This document shows, one piece after another, positions 23,464 to 34,000 of a stretch of DNA of 64,000 nucleotides. Every line of letters begins with the position of its first letter. Position 1 is the stretch's first letter. The stretch spans positions 17,471,001 to 17,535,000 of the forward strand of contig OZ005611.1 in the NCBI GenBank assembly GCA_963930655.1. Direction: 5' to 3'. This DNA is from Myrica gale. Taxonomy: Eukaryota > Streptophyta > Magnoliopsida > Fagales > Myricaceae. A model generated the notes under the pieces. It did not search any database. It had not been told where the DNA came from and saw nothing but the letters and a program-made list of their open reading frames with translations. The position numbers were made by a program, and so were the translations under genes.

Positions 23464-24720
23464 GTGTAATAGCCTGGACCGTGAAGACCTCAAGCCTTAT
23501 TTTATAGTAATTAACATAGCTATAACTGAGATTATGGCCTATGGGAGGATCGACAAAGCAACAAGATATTAAGCAAAAACACAAGTAGGACCTTTTATTA
23601 ATACCGAGGTATTAGAAAAGAGGACTAACTTTCTATATTATACGTACTACAGTACAAAAAGGAAGACTACAAAGGAAAAACTAAGAAAAATCAAAGATCT
23701 CTAATCTTCAACATCAGTATTATCCAGAATTGAGATGTTGACATAATTGTCCGAGTACGGAGTAATCCACCTATGGCCTCACCCCTTTATCAAAACATTC
23801 GGGTCATGTGTGATATAGACACGAAAAGTCAACTGCAGAGTGATAAAGCCATGTTGAATGACTTTGGTGAATTCATCTAAATAAACCTTAGACATCTGCT
23901 AAAGAAAATATATAACAAACAATAGTGAGTCCAAAAGCCTCAGTAAAGCCAGCAGTTAGTACAACAGAATAACAGATATAAGAACAAGATATTGAAGAAA
24001 CCCGTTTTGACAATATAATTCAAAATAATAAGAAAGTAAATGAAAAGACTCAGTTATTAAAATATTATATTTTACATTTTTCAATCACCACTCCTCTCAC
24101 TCTGACAGTGAATTAGTGGGCCAAAGTGATGGGTTACCAGTAACCTCCGTGTTTTTGCTGCATCACTCCCAGAGTAGAGCATATACTGTATCTTTTCGGC
24201 ATTACTCCTAGAGTAGAATAAAGTATCCTTGTAGAGGATCTTTCTACGTACGACAGAGTGGCAGGGATGCCATAGCAAGTGGTACATACCCTCTTGTGCA
24301 CAGTATTGTCACGTCTTTTATAGTACACATTAAATATGCAGGTGTCGTGTCAACGCCCATACATATCATTCAAGATATGCAACACCTTTACCATACTTGA
24401 ACATCTCGATATTGCTTTCCAACATACAAGTTAAGTATGCATGTCTCATATCCACGCCCATTATTGTAACAATATAAAACATTTCTGAACGAAAAGTGTT
24501 GATGAAGAGGAAACAACAATTTGATTTCTCTGTTAAAAATCGGCTTAATCACCACGTAGAAAATACTAATTTTGACATAAAAAGTATTGACATGAAGAAC
24601 ATTAAGATTATGAATAATGTAAACAACATCAATAGATGCTATAATAAGAAATAGAAGAGATTCACAAATCATCTTGAAAGCTTTTGAATTGAAATCAAAG
24701 ATAACCATGCTAAACTTTAC
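23464..24720. repeat. Unassigned insertion inside gypsy-D, possibly a solo LTR
   Basis: The sequence begins TGTAATAGCCTGGACC directly beside the gypsy-D pol fragment, as a gypsy LTR would, and separates that fragment from the gag. It has repeated phrases (CTCCCAGAGTAGA/CTCCTAGAGTAGA; CACGCCCAT twice). I find no matching 3' end or target duplication, so the right boundary is open. No real gene is apparent; the open frames are chance. Confidence 0.4.
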
Positions 24721-25250
24721 CTCTAAGCGAGTTTGATCTTCATAAATCTGCCCTAAGCGATTTCCTTATTCTTTCTTCTACTTCACTTCTCTCTAAGTGA
24801 GTTTGACTTTTGGAATTCCTCTGCGATTTCTACTACATTGATATTGCAGCCACCATATTAGAGCATGACCTTGCAACTTCGTAGCAACAAACTGCACCTT
24901 TCTTTCATCTGAGAGATCTTCCATTCAAAGAAAGCTTATAAAGATGCCAACCAATCATAATACTCATCTGCATGAAGCTTCACATCAAAGTCTTGCGCAT
25001 GAACTTGGATGCTTCGATCATTGTTTCTAAAGGACGAGCCAAATGTTCCATGGACCATTGAGCAGCAACTCTAGGTTCAACAAAAGAACTAGAAGAAGAT
25101 GAATGGTTATCTCGGTTATTGTGATCATCGAAGAAGACATTGCATGCACTTTCCCGACTTCTATGGCTTAGAGTTGGTGAAGTTTGAAGACGCTGAAAAA
25201 GTTCACTCACCATGTTTGTAAGTGTTTTATTTGATTATTGTAAGGCTGCA
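24721..25250 (-). pseudogene. Gypsy-D gag remnant
   Basis: Minus-strand translation in pieces gives a start MVSELFQRLQTSPTL, a Ser/Asn-rich linker, then phrases matching the gypsy capsid region (VKLHADEYYDWLASL-like, KKGAVCCYEVA for KVQFVATKLQ, and WWLQYQ). Stop codons and frameshifts split it. It lies just downstream of the PBS, as gag should. Confidence 0.65.
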
Positions 25251-25366
25251 ACTTCAGCTATGACGTCTTGTAGGAATTTTGAATGGATAGGACATACGAA
25301 GAAGATAAAAAATCCCGAAATTCTGAAGAACAGAAGAAAAACCCAATCACCATAGTAGGAAAACTT

Positions 25367-25378
25367 GCTTTGATACCA
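25367..25378 (-). other. Primer binding site of gypsy-D
   Basis: The minus strand reads TGGTATCAAAGC three bases after the LTR end TGCATCA. It matches the initiator-methionine tRNA complement at 11 of 12 bases and identifies the adjacent LTR as the 5' one. Confidence 0.75.
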
Positions 25379-25381
25379 ATT

Positions 25382-25680
25382 TGATGCAGACCCGGATCCA
25401 CAGGGTTAGGCAGAATCCAAAAAGAATTAAACCAAGGGAAGAGGATAGTCTTGGGAAGCCACTCAACGCTACTAATCGTGGAGGCCACTGGACGCCCAAG
25501 CCTCTCACAAGAGATACATTTGCAATAATTATATTTATAAATTCAAAAGTTCTTCCTTTATTTTGGATATTCCTTTATATAATAATTCTAGAAAATTCAA
25601 ACACAAAAGAAATTAAATACACTTTCAAATGGCACGTGGTCAAGTGCATTTGAAACTAGAGACGTATAACGTTGGAAAGA
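25382..25680 (-). repeat. 5' LTR of gypsy-D, truncated
   Basis: The minus-strand end is TGCATCA. The sequence aligns with the LTRs at 784-1354 and 22357-22902 for about 300 bp, then stops at a short palindrome where SIRE-E coding begins. About half of the LTR (its U3 start) is missing. Confidence 0.75.
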
Positions 25681-25696
25681 TATACGTCTCTAGTTT
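25653..25696. repeat. Palindromic junction, 16-bp arms
   Basis: AAACTAGAGACGTATA (25653-25668) and its exact inverse TATACGTCTCTAGTTT (25681-25696) flank a 12-base loop. The left arm belongs to the gypsy-D LTR; the right arm leads into SIRE-E coding. The related LTR at 22357-22902 has only the left arm. Confidence 0.85.
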
Positions 25697-27543
25697 ATCG
25701 TGTTTTTAATAAACGAACCTTAATTGTAGAAGAATCAATTCATGTTGTTTTCGATGAATCTAACTATCTTGTGAGAAAAGATGATGAAGATATTGTAGAT
25801 CTTAACAAAGAAGTTGAAAAGCTCACAATGGACAAAGACAAGGAGGAGACACTTGTGCAAGAACAACAACCTCAAAAGCATCAAGAAGAGTCTCAACAAG
25901 ATAGTGATGACCTACAAAAATCATGGAAGTATGTCAAGAGTCATCCTATCCAACAAATTATTGGTAATATTGAAAAAGGGGTAAAAACTCATTCCTCTCT
26001 TCATCAAGCTAATAATCTTGCTTTAATCTCTCAACTTGAGCCTAAGACCTTTGTTGAGGCTAAAGATGCTGAAAATTGGATCCATGCTATGGAAGAAGAA
26101 TTAAAACAATTTGAGAAAAACCAAGTATGGAATCTAGTTCGTAGACCCAAGGATTATCCAATTATTGGTACAAAATGGGTTTTTAGAAACAAAATGGATG
26201 AATCCGGGGTTGTAGTGAGAAACAAAGCAAGATTGGTAGCCCAAGGTTACAATCAAGAAGAGAGAATTGATTTTGATGAAACCTTTGCTCTAGTTGCTCG
26301 TTTAGAATCCATTCGTATGTTGCTTGCTTTCGCTTGTTATAAAGATTTTAAACTCTTTCAAATGGATGTAAAAAGCGCTTTCTTAAATGGATTTCTTGTG
26401 GACGAAGTATATGTTGAGCAACCACCGGGTTTTGAAAATAAAAAGCTTATTGATCATGTGTATAAGCTCACAAAATCTCTTTATGGTTTGAAACAAGCTC
26501 CTAGAGCATGGTATGAAAGGTTAAGCTCCTTTCTCATTGAAAATGGTTTTTCACGAGGCAAAATTGATACTACTCTTTTCACTAAAGAGAAAAACAATGA
26601 TTTGTTGATTGTTCAAATTTATGTTGATGATATCATCTTTGGATCTACTAATGAATTCTTGTGTCAAGAGTTTTCTCAAGTGATGCAAGGTGAATTTGAG
26701 ATGAGCCTCATGGGGGAATTGAACTATTTCCTCGGACTCCAAATAAAGCAAACCAATGAAGGGATTTTCATCAATCAAGCAAAATATACTAAAGATCTTC
26801 TCAAATGATTCTCTATGGAAAATTCGAAACCAATGAGCACACCTATGAGTCCAACCACAAAAATGGAAAAGGATGATAAAGGTAAGGATGTGTACCAAAC
26901 AAAATATCGAGGTATGATTGGCTCTCTACTCTACCTTACCGCTAGTAGACCGGATATAATGTTTAATGTTTGCATGTGTGCTAGATATCAATCATGTCCT
27001 AAGGAATCTCATCTCCTTGCGGTTAAACGAATCTTTAGATATCTTGTTGGTACTCAAAATCTTGGTTTGTTCTATCCTAAAAGTGTTAACTTTAACTTAC
27101 TAGGATACTCGGATGCGGATTATGCTGGTTGCAAAATTGATAGAAAGAGTACTAGTGGTGCCTGCCAATTTCTTGGCCCCTCACTAGTATCATGGTGTTG
27201 CAAGAAACAAAATTTCATAGCTTTATCAACTACGGAAGCCGAGTATATTGCCGTAGGCAATTGTTGTGCACAAATATTGTGGATGAAACAACAATTGGAA
27301 GATTTTAATCTTCACTATTCTCTCATCCCAATAAAATGTGACAACACTAGTGCTATACATCTTTCAAAAAATCCAATTCAACACTCTAGGACAAAACACA
27401 TTGAGATCCAACATCATTTCATCCGTTATCATGCTCAAAACGGGAATATTGTTCTTGAATTTGTAAACACTGATCTTCAAATTATTGATATTTTCACAAA
27501 ACCCTCAGTGAGGATAGATTTTGTTTTATTCGACAAGAGATAG
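25697..27543 (+). pseudogene. SIRE-E polyprotein: end of integrase, RT and RNase H
   Basis: The reading starts inside the integrase tail (YRVFNKRTLIVEESIHVVFD). The RT has WIHAMEEELKQFEKNQVW, IIGTKWVFRNKMDESG, FKLFQMDVKSAFLNG, KSLYGLKQAPRAWYERL and the catalytic IYVDDIIFGST. RNase H has GYSDADYAGC and STTEAEYIA with the acidic residues intact. A TGA at 26806-26808 interrupts the frame before FSMENSKP. A one-base loss near 27502 destroys the C-terminus after IFTKP. Gag, protease and the integrase core are absent: the element is 5' truncated at gypsy-D. Motifs and the downstream third ORF place it in the Sirevirus lineage of Ty1/copia. Confidence 0.9.
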
Positions 27544-27699
27544 GAATGAGATTTCCATTGGATTAATGTGTTGGTATATGCTTGTTTTGCTGCCTTGATT
27601 ATGTTTCATTAAGTGCTTAGAATATGTTTAGAGCATTTATGCCAAAATGCCTCATGATGTCTTTAACTGATATTCTCTGAAAATTCTTTTTGTATGATA

Positions 27700-27908
27700 T
27701 GTGCCAACACTTGATAATCCATGTGTCAACACATCTGTTTTCATGGCACTTTGTACCAAGGAAGCATGTGTCGACATTTATAACTCCACGTGTCAACACA
27801 TCGGCTTCAGTTCTTGAACTCTTCAAAATGGCTCTCGGGTATATGTGCAATGTGCCGACACATAGCTCCTATGTGTCGACACATATATCGGGCACAGTGT
27901 ATTTAAAA
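27700..27908 (+). promoter_or_regulatory. Palindromic TGTCGACA-type array and TATA-like box upstream of SIRE-E ORF3
   Basis: Six sites of the form GTG(T/C)C(G/A)ACA(C/T) lie between 27700 and 27890, two of them carrying the palindromic core TGTCGACA (27769 and 27872). TATTTAAAA follows at 27900-27908, about 195 bp before the ORF3 ATG at 28095. The same layout precedes ORF3 of SIRE-F. A promoter role is inferred, not shown. Confidence 0.5.
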
Positions 27909-28094
27909 ATGGAGTGCCCGCGTGTTATATTAATATCTCTTAGGGCAAAGTCAGCACATTTTCCCCTTTCTCTTTTCACAGACCTCTCTACCTCACTCAA
28001 GTCGTGCAAATTTCTCCCTTCCCCACGAAATCTCCTCACTGACCAGACTCCTCTCAAAGCCTTAGCACCGAAAACTTCCTTTGCCCCTATCAAG

Positions 28095-29608
28095 ATGTCC
28101 TCCAGTCGCCCTAAGAGATCCAATCCTCAGACTCCATCTTCAGTCAGCTCTAGGGCACGGAAGAATGGGAAGAATGCTGAAGAAGAAATGCCATCTACCG
28201 AGGCCTACAATTGCAGGTCAGGTCTCTGTAAGAATAGATATGTACAAGATTTTAGAGGTAGAAAAGTGATTGCTGGACGTTGGGCAAATTTCAAATGGTT
28301 TGATGACAGTGGGTTTGATTTTAAAGAAATGTTTGAATATCAAGGATGGAGTACATTTGTCAATTTGAAGGTTGAGTGCTATGTATATCTATTGAAAATG
28401 GTGTATGCCAATCTTCAATTCTCTAAATCTAAGACTGTCACAAGTTATGTAAATAGCAAGAACTTAGATTTGTCTGTCAATGCTCTAAACACCTTGATCA
28501 CTGGCCCCAATGATGGAAACAAATTATTTGATGCCTATAGTTGGATGAGGATGTTTGAAATAGAACCACTTGATATTCTTAGGGTTGTATTAGATAATCC
28601 AACCCTAGAAACCGTGATTAAGCCAACTGCCAGTACCCTTACAGTTCATAGAAGAATATTGCATCATATGGTGTGCAATATTATTTTACCAAGGACTGGT
28701 AAATTTGAGTACATTGCGTATTTGGAGATGTTCATTATGTATTGTTTGATTACCCGAACACGTATGAATCTTGGACATTTGATGTTAAACCATATGAAAG
28801 CTGCCCATGAAAAGAAGAGACAAGGGCTACCCTATGGGATGTTTTTCACTCATGTATTTCAAGCTCTTAATGTTAATCTAATTGGGGCTGTTAGAGAAAA
28901 ACCCAAAGAGTCTCAAGAGTATAATCAGAAATCTCTTAAACTAATGGGTTTTATACAAAATGAGGATGGGGTTCGGGTGAAGAAAGTGTTATGACACCCC
29001 AAAAATCCAGTACAATGGGTTTGGAATCTGGAAAAGATAGTACTGATGAAGACTATGTTAAAACCGTTGCAAGAACTCCCATTGAGGAGCATACTCCTCT
29101 TTCAATTTCCCCTCCACCTTTTCGATATTCTTCCCGGAAGAGTGCTGCTGGTAGCTCTCATCAGCCTCATTTGAACTCCCTCGAAGTCTCCATAGATGAG
29201 ATTAAGCAAGAACAGAAGAATTTGGGAAAGGCCATGGAGGATTTGGCATTTACTATGAAGACCGGCCTCGATGACATTAAGAAAATCCTTATTGAGCACT
29301 CCCAAAATTTTGAGGTTCTCTCTAAGGACATGAGGAATCTCAAACATCAAGTCAGCAATAGTATTCATGTGGCCAGCAATGTAATCCAACGAACCGTTGA
29401 TGAATTTGCCTCCACTTCCGAGAATCTCAAGACCACTATGCAGTCAACAACTGTTGATGTGATGAAGGCCACAGATATTCATTTGGACGCAGATCGCAAT
29501 CTTCGTCCCCAGGTGATCAGATGGGCGTATTGGTTCTCCACCACTTGGGTTAATTGGCTGAAGAAGTTTGATGTGGATCATCCTCCTCCTCCTCTTGGTT
29601 CTCCATAA
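28095..29608 (+). pseudogene. SIRE-E third ORF: putative plant transposon/envelope-like protein, frameshifted
   Basis: The start MSSSRPKRSN is shared with the SIRE-F copy. Residues 1-300 (to 28994) hold the domain often annotated as putative plant transposon protein, with FRGRKVIAGRWANFKWFDDS, HHMVCNIILPRTGKFEYIAY and HEKKRQGLPYGMFFTH. A one-base loss near 28987 ends this frame at VKKVL. The rest continues from 28991 in the next frame: a Ser/Pro-rich stretch, a heptad-like coiled coil (SIDEIKQEQKNLGKAMEDLA to NVIQRTVDEFASTSENLKTT) and an aromatic segment IRWAYWFSTTWVNWL. In Sireviruses this position holds the envelope-like gene, whose function is unproven. I see no clear signal peptide. Confidence 0.8.
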
Positions 29609-29675
29609 TCTTCTTACTTGACCCTCTTTCCAAAATCCCCTCCCTTGACCTCTTTCTTTATCTCTTTTTGATGAT

Positions 29676-29690
29676 GCCAAAGGGGGAGAA
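29676..29690 (+). other. Internal polypurine-tract-like motif
   Basis: GCCAAAGGGGGAGAA, preceded by TTTTTGATGAT, lies about 70 bp after ORF3. SIRE-F has the same motif at 44319-44332. Repeated PPTs are a known feature of Sireviruses. Confidence 0.75.
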
Positions 29691-30184
29691 AGTGTATTAG
29701 TGCTGAACTTTAGCTCATTTAGAGAACATTCTTTTTGTCTTATTTCTCTTTTAATGACTATCTCTGATATGTATCTTCTAAATGAGTATTCTATTGGTTT
29801 ATGCTCATACTTTTTGCCTTTAGTATCTATCATTGGTATCTATAAGATACTTGAGTAGTACTTATCTTTGAAGTGCACTTCATTGAGGAAAATTGAGACT
29901 TGCTTCAAGGTATTCGTTCTAAATCTCAAAATCCTTTCTTTTGAAGTCTTGCGTTCTGGGTGATATATTTGAAGTTTGGGTGGATTGGAGGGTGATATAG
30001 AAGTGTTTTCTCTTGTTTTTTAAACTTTTGGGAAACCTCCATTTACAAAGGAAATTCTTGCAAAATTTTTGTAAAATCCTAAAGACTTTTTGCTAAAAAT
30101 GTATGAAAAAATCCTGCTTGTTTTCAGGGGGAGCTTTTCCATTTATTAGCAAATTGTTGTTTTTAATATGGTTTTGTCATCATC

Positions 30185-30198
30185 AAAAAGGGGGAGAT
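30185..30198 (+). other. Polypurine tract of SIRE-E
   Basis: AAAAAGGGGGAGAT immediately precedes the LTR start TGTTAGCCCAAGG. Confidence 0.85.
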
Positions 30199-31508
30199 TG
30201 TTAGCCCAAGGTTGTTTTGCAAACAATCCTTAAATGATTTTGATGATAACAAAATTCTCTTTGATTGTAGACTTTTTTATTTTACTTTGTCAAATCCATC
30301 ATTTCCAAGTTTTATCTCAAATGGATTAATGTTCTCTTACTAAAAAATTCCTTGAGATAACCTAAGCAGCTTTACACTTGTTAAAACAAAGTTTTCTCCT
30401 TTGTGGAAGTCTTTAAAAAGGTTTCTAAATGGTTTTGAAGCTTATAGAATCTGTTTTTTACTTCCAGGATGCTTAGGTGTCGACACATACAGGACATGTG
30501 TCGACACATTGCACTTACTCCCGAGGCTGAAAATCATGGTGTAGACACATACATGACATGGTGTCGACACATTGTACTAACTCCCGAATGGTGAAAACAT
30601 GGTGTCGACACATATGTGACATGGTGTCGACACATTGCACTAACTCCCGATTACTCACTTTTTGCTCATTTTCTAGGTGTCAGCACATGCTATTTGATGT
30701 GTCATCACATCTCACGAAGTTGAAGATTTTTCGGAAAGCAATCAGACGCATTTATTTGCTCCTTATTTCACGAGCAACTTTCCAACGGCCATCTCACCTA
30801 CCCCATCGACCGTTGAAGAAGTTTTTGTTTAAATTCAAGACCAGTAGTTGAAGAAAGAAGGAGATCTCTCACCTACTTGCAGGACATTGGCAATTACTCC
30901 TTGACCTAACTTTTGAGAAAAGAGAGAAAGCTCATAGAAGAGTGAAGTTCCGCAGCCTTTGAAAAGGCCTGCTGTTTCACCATCATATTTTTCGTGTCTT
31001 CTATATTGTAAAACCTTTCTCTCTCCTACCCGTGTGCCACTCACTTGTAAATTCGGCTTTAAGAGCCAATACTTGAGTTTTCCCTTGTACCCACTTCATT
31101 TAAAACTTGAGAGTGTTGGGTAAACACTGGGTCCTAGTTGTGAGAGTAAAAGAAATCCTCTAGGTTGTGAGGATTTGTGAATGTTTAAGCGTGAGCTTTG
31201 AAAACGCTTTGTAACGGTTCCTTAGCACCCCGGAAGCTAAGGTGTACTTGCTATTCGATTATAGTAAGGGAAGCCCAAGGAAGTCTATAGCCTTGGAGGT
31301 GGATGTAGGCAAGAATTGGCCGAACCACCTAAAAATACGGTGTCTTCTCTCTATCTCTTCATCTCCTTAATTTTGCATATATTGTTGTTCATTAATTTTT
31401 CATCTTACCTTTTGTTTGTGCTTAAGTCTCTTTGCAAACGTATAAAAAGTTTTGAAACCCAATTCACCCCCCTCTTGGGTTGCTCTTGGTCTTTCAAATA
31501 TAAACAAC
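30199..31508 (+). repeat. 3' LTR of SIRE-E (about 1.31 kb)
   Basis: It starts TGTTAGCCCAAGGTTG after the PPT and is collinear with the SIRE-F LTR at 44954-46460, sharing CACCCCGGAAGCTAAGGTGT and the end AACCCAATTCACCCCCCTCT. The exact end is uncertain within a few bases because the terminal CTAACA is degraded to AAACAACA. Confidence 0.82.
30476..30700 (+). promoter_or_regulatory. Palindromic array in the SIRE-E LTR
   Basis: Eight sites related to TGTCGACACA occur in about 225 bp; five have the exact core TGTCGACA. They lie in a tandem unit of about 60 bp, GGTGTCGACACATA...TGTCGACACATTGCAC followed by ACTCCCGA, repeated three times. Position in the 5' quarter of the LTR (U3) suggests enhancer or promoter elements. 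Confidence 0.6.
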
Positions 31509-32980
31509 AATGTAAACAATGATAACATTCATACTCAACTCCAATTTCTTTGGGTGATAGGTCCTATCCCATTCAAGTTTACAATATCACGTATTGCCCA
31601 TAATTAACCCGACCATTGTAACCCATGCTTTAGAAATTTTGATAGCATTTCCACTCAGTCGCCATATACATGCCTACAATATTTAGTATCAACACCCACC
31701 ATTGAAGGCGACTATGTAAGCTCAATTATGAATATGTATCCGAAGGACAAAAGGATATTTGCATCAAAATTTCTAAACACATATGTCGCAATACAGATAC
31801 AATTAGGCACATTACGGATACTGTAAACTCAAGCTATCCATAAAGTGGACAATTAAAGAATTACAAAAGTTTGTTATCATAACTCTATGTAATTCTTAAA
31901 CAGGGCTAAGGCTACTAAATGAATGAATGAAACATAATAGCAACAACCATTCGGATGGTAGATAACCGTCCAAGCCATAAATATGAGCGACCTGACACTT
32001 AAAGCGAAGTGTCCGAACCAAAAAAATAGCGTATGGACGGACCATAATTCGTCCAAACTACGATTGTTGAACAACACTGTTCTTCGACGAACAGTTCCCA
32101 AAATCACAACAAATCAGAAACACTTCAATATAAACACATCACAACCAATCCCAAACTCCATTGCTATCCTCTTAGACCCTAAAAATTCGAAAAATACATG
32201 CTTTGATATCCTAAAATCCATGCTTTTCATCCTAAAACTTCAAAAATTTTTAAAACCAACTAACCTAAAAGGCAATCGAATGGGAAATCCTAAACGAGTT
32301 CTCCTTCCACAAGCTCTTCAATGAGATTAACGTCCAAAATCAGTTCCCCTCTTCTCCTCTTGCTCAAATCTCTCGTTTTCTAAGTTATTGGCCGTTTTTG
32401 CTATACTGTCTGTGATTTCCCATCTTTCAAACGTATAAGTTCTGTTCGTGCACCTATAATACTGTTTGGACGTCTACGTGTATAAATTTCCGGGGAACCA
32501 TTGTCGCCTAACATTTTATACTGTCTGCACGACATATTTCACGTCTGAACGCAATCTTATAGTTCACGATCCCATTTTAGAAATGTCCAAATGATAGTGT
32601 ACAATTAAAAACGAAGGCATCCCTGGAACGTCCGGAGGATGTACATAATTGTGAAGACATTTCTCCTACACAATACAACATCGTTCGGCTTTATAGTAAC
32701 TAGATAACTGTCCAAACGAATCATTTAGCTCATACCATTCAATTTATTACCAAGTTTTAAATAACCAAAATGTGTTAATTAAATAAATTACCTTAGCTGT
32801 GTTAGATAGTAATTTTGAAATTTGAAGGACTAACAAAATGAGAAACATAACATTAATAAACATGTTGTACTAAGGATGAATAAATATAAATAACATTACT
32901 AAAATAACATAAATATATGACATATCGTCAAAGCATAACATAAACCAAATAACATCAAATAAATTCAAATAGATGTCATC
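31509..32980. repeat. Dispersed repeat with GTCCGGACG-like motifs, no gene
   Basis: The stretch carries scattered CGTCC/GGACG motifs (for example GAACGTCCGGAGG near 32620). It aligns by eye with 61990-62900: both have a segment of the form ATTA(C/T)GGATA..AACTC.. followed by CTATCCA and AACAATT, and the phrase ACCATTCGGATG. ORFs here are not conserved and not believable as genes. Confidence 0.5.
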
Positions 32981-33039
32981 AAAACATAATATAAACACAA
33001 TTGCTATATAAAAACATAATATAATCTTGTTCTACTATT

Positions 33040-34000
33040 GATCCTCCTCTGCGAGCTGTAGAACCTCAGAAAACACACCTTATGTGCTCTTCTATCAACA
33101 CGACCCGCTCAGTTAGGGCATGCAAATATGCTCCGAATGCCACATCCTTCAAGTCGGACCTCGTCATAGCCACCTTCATCTTCCACTTAGAGTCCATGTG
33201 GTCGACGTGTCTGGGCCATGGAACAGGAGAGCGTCACCTTGTTTATTGGCCCAAGTGGAATCACATTTGGCTCGTCACTACCCTCGGGTACCAACATTGC
33301 GTGCAAGATCTATGTTAGAAGAAAACCGTAAGGCAAATAAATTTTAAAAACGGTGCAACAACCAGGTACATGAACTCGGCACAGTCTCATATGGAAGATG
33401 TACGATGCAAAATCAACAGGCTCGCCCGTACAACAACCAGGTACATGAACTCAGCACAGTCATAAGACAACTCTGACCTGTACTTTTTTGGGTTGATGAC
33501 AGAGCATAGGATCAGGTGCATAATCTACCAAAAATGAAGCAACATCTCGTGTTGCATGTAGCTTCCCTCTAGAATGGTTATTTTTTAGCCCAGCAGTAGA
33601 AGGTTAGGGAACGCCGTCAGATTCCTCTCGTATCCCAAGAATATTGCTAGCTTGTCCGGCGAGAATGTGACCGTAATGTTACGGACGGTGAGCTCCATAC
33701 TCGGCTCTTCGTTGTGTGTCACCTGAAGCATACCAACGTAGAACTCCTGCACCATTGACTTCAACGCAAAGCGAGAGTCCTCTAGAGGAATGGAAGCCAA
33801 CCCGCCTGCTTCACAACCTCCGGAAGCGTCCGATCTTACAATTAAAGATCATAGATATCCAATAACTGGATGTGCCACTCAATAATGATGTTGCGGGACA
33901 TAATGATCACCGTACACTGCTCCATCAATAGAGGAGGAGAGGAAGGTAGCTCGGGATCAGCCTGGATGTTGGTACACGCACGCTTTCTCATTGTCTGGAT
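33040..34000 (-). pseudogene. Degenerate putative plant transposon protein
   Basis: Minus-strand pieces read SIPLEDSRFALKSMVQEFYV, TVRNITVTFSPDKLAIFLGY and, further on, YGFLLT, HAMLVPEG, then VIPLGPINKVTLSCSMAQTR. These phrases are typical of the plant transposon protein domain seen in several repeat families. Many stops interrupt it; the best open piece is 33585-33800. Flanking DNA is the GTCCGGACG repeat family. Confidence 0.5.

Noticed and set aside
27872-27885. TGTGTCGACACA repeats as a CRISPR-like array or recombinase site
   Set aside because: Plant retrotransposon context, irregular spacing and partial degeneracy do not fit either; a cis-regulatory array is more plausible.
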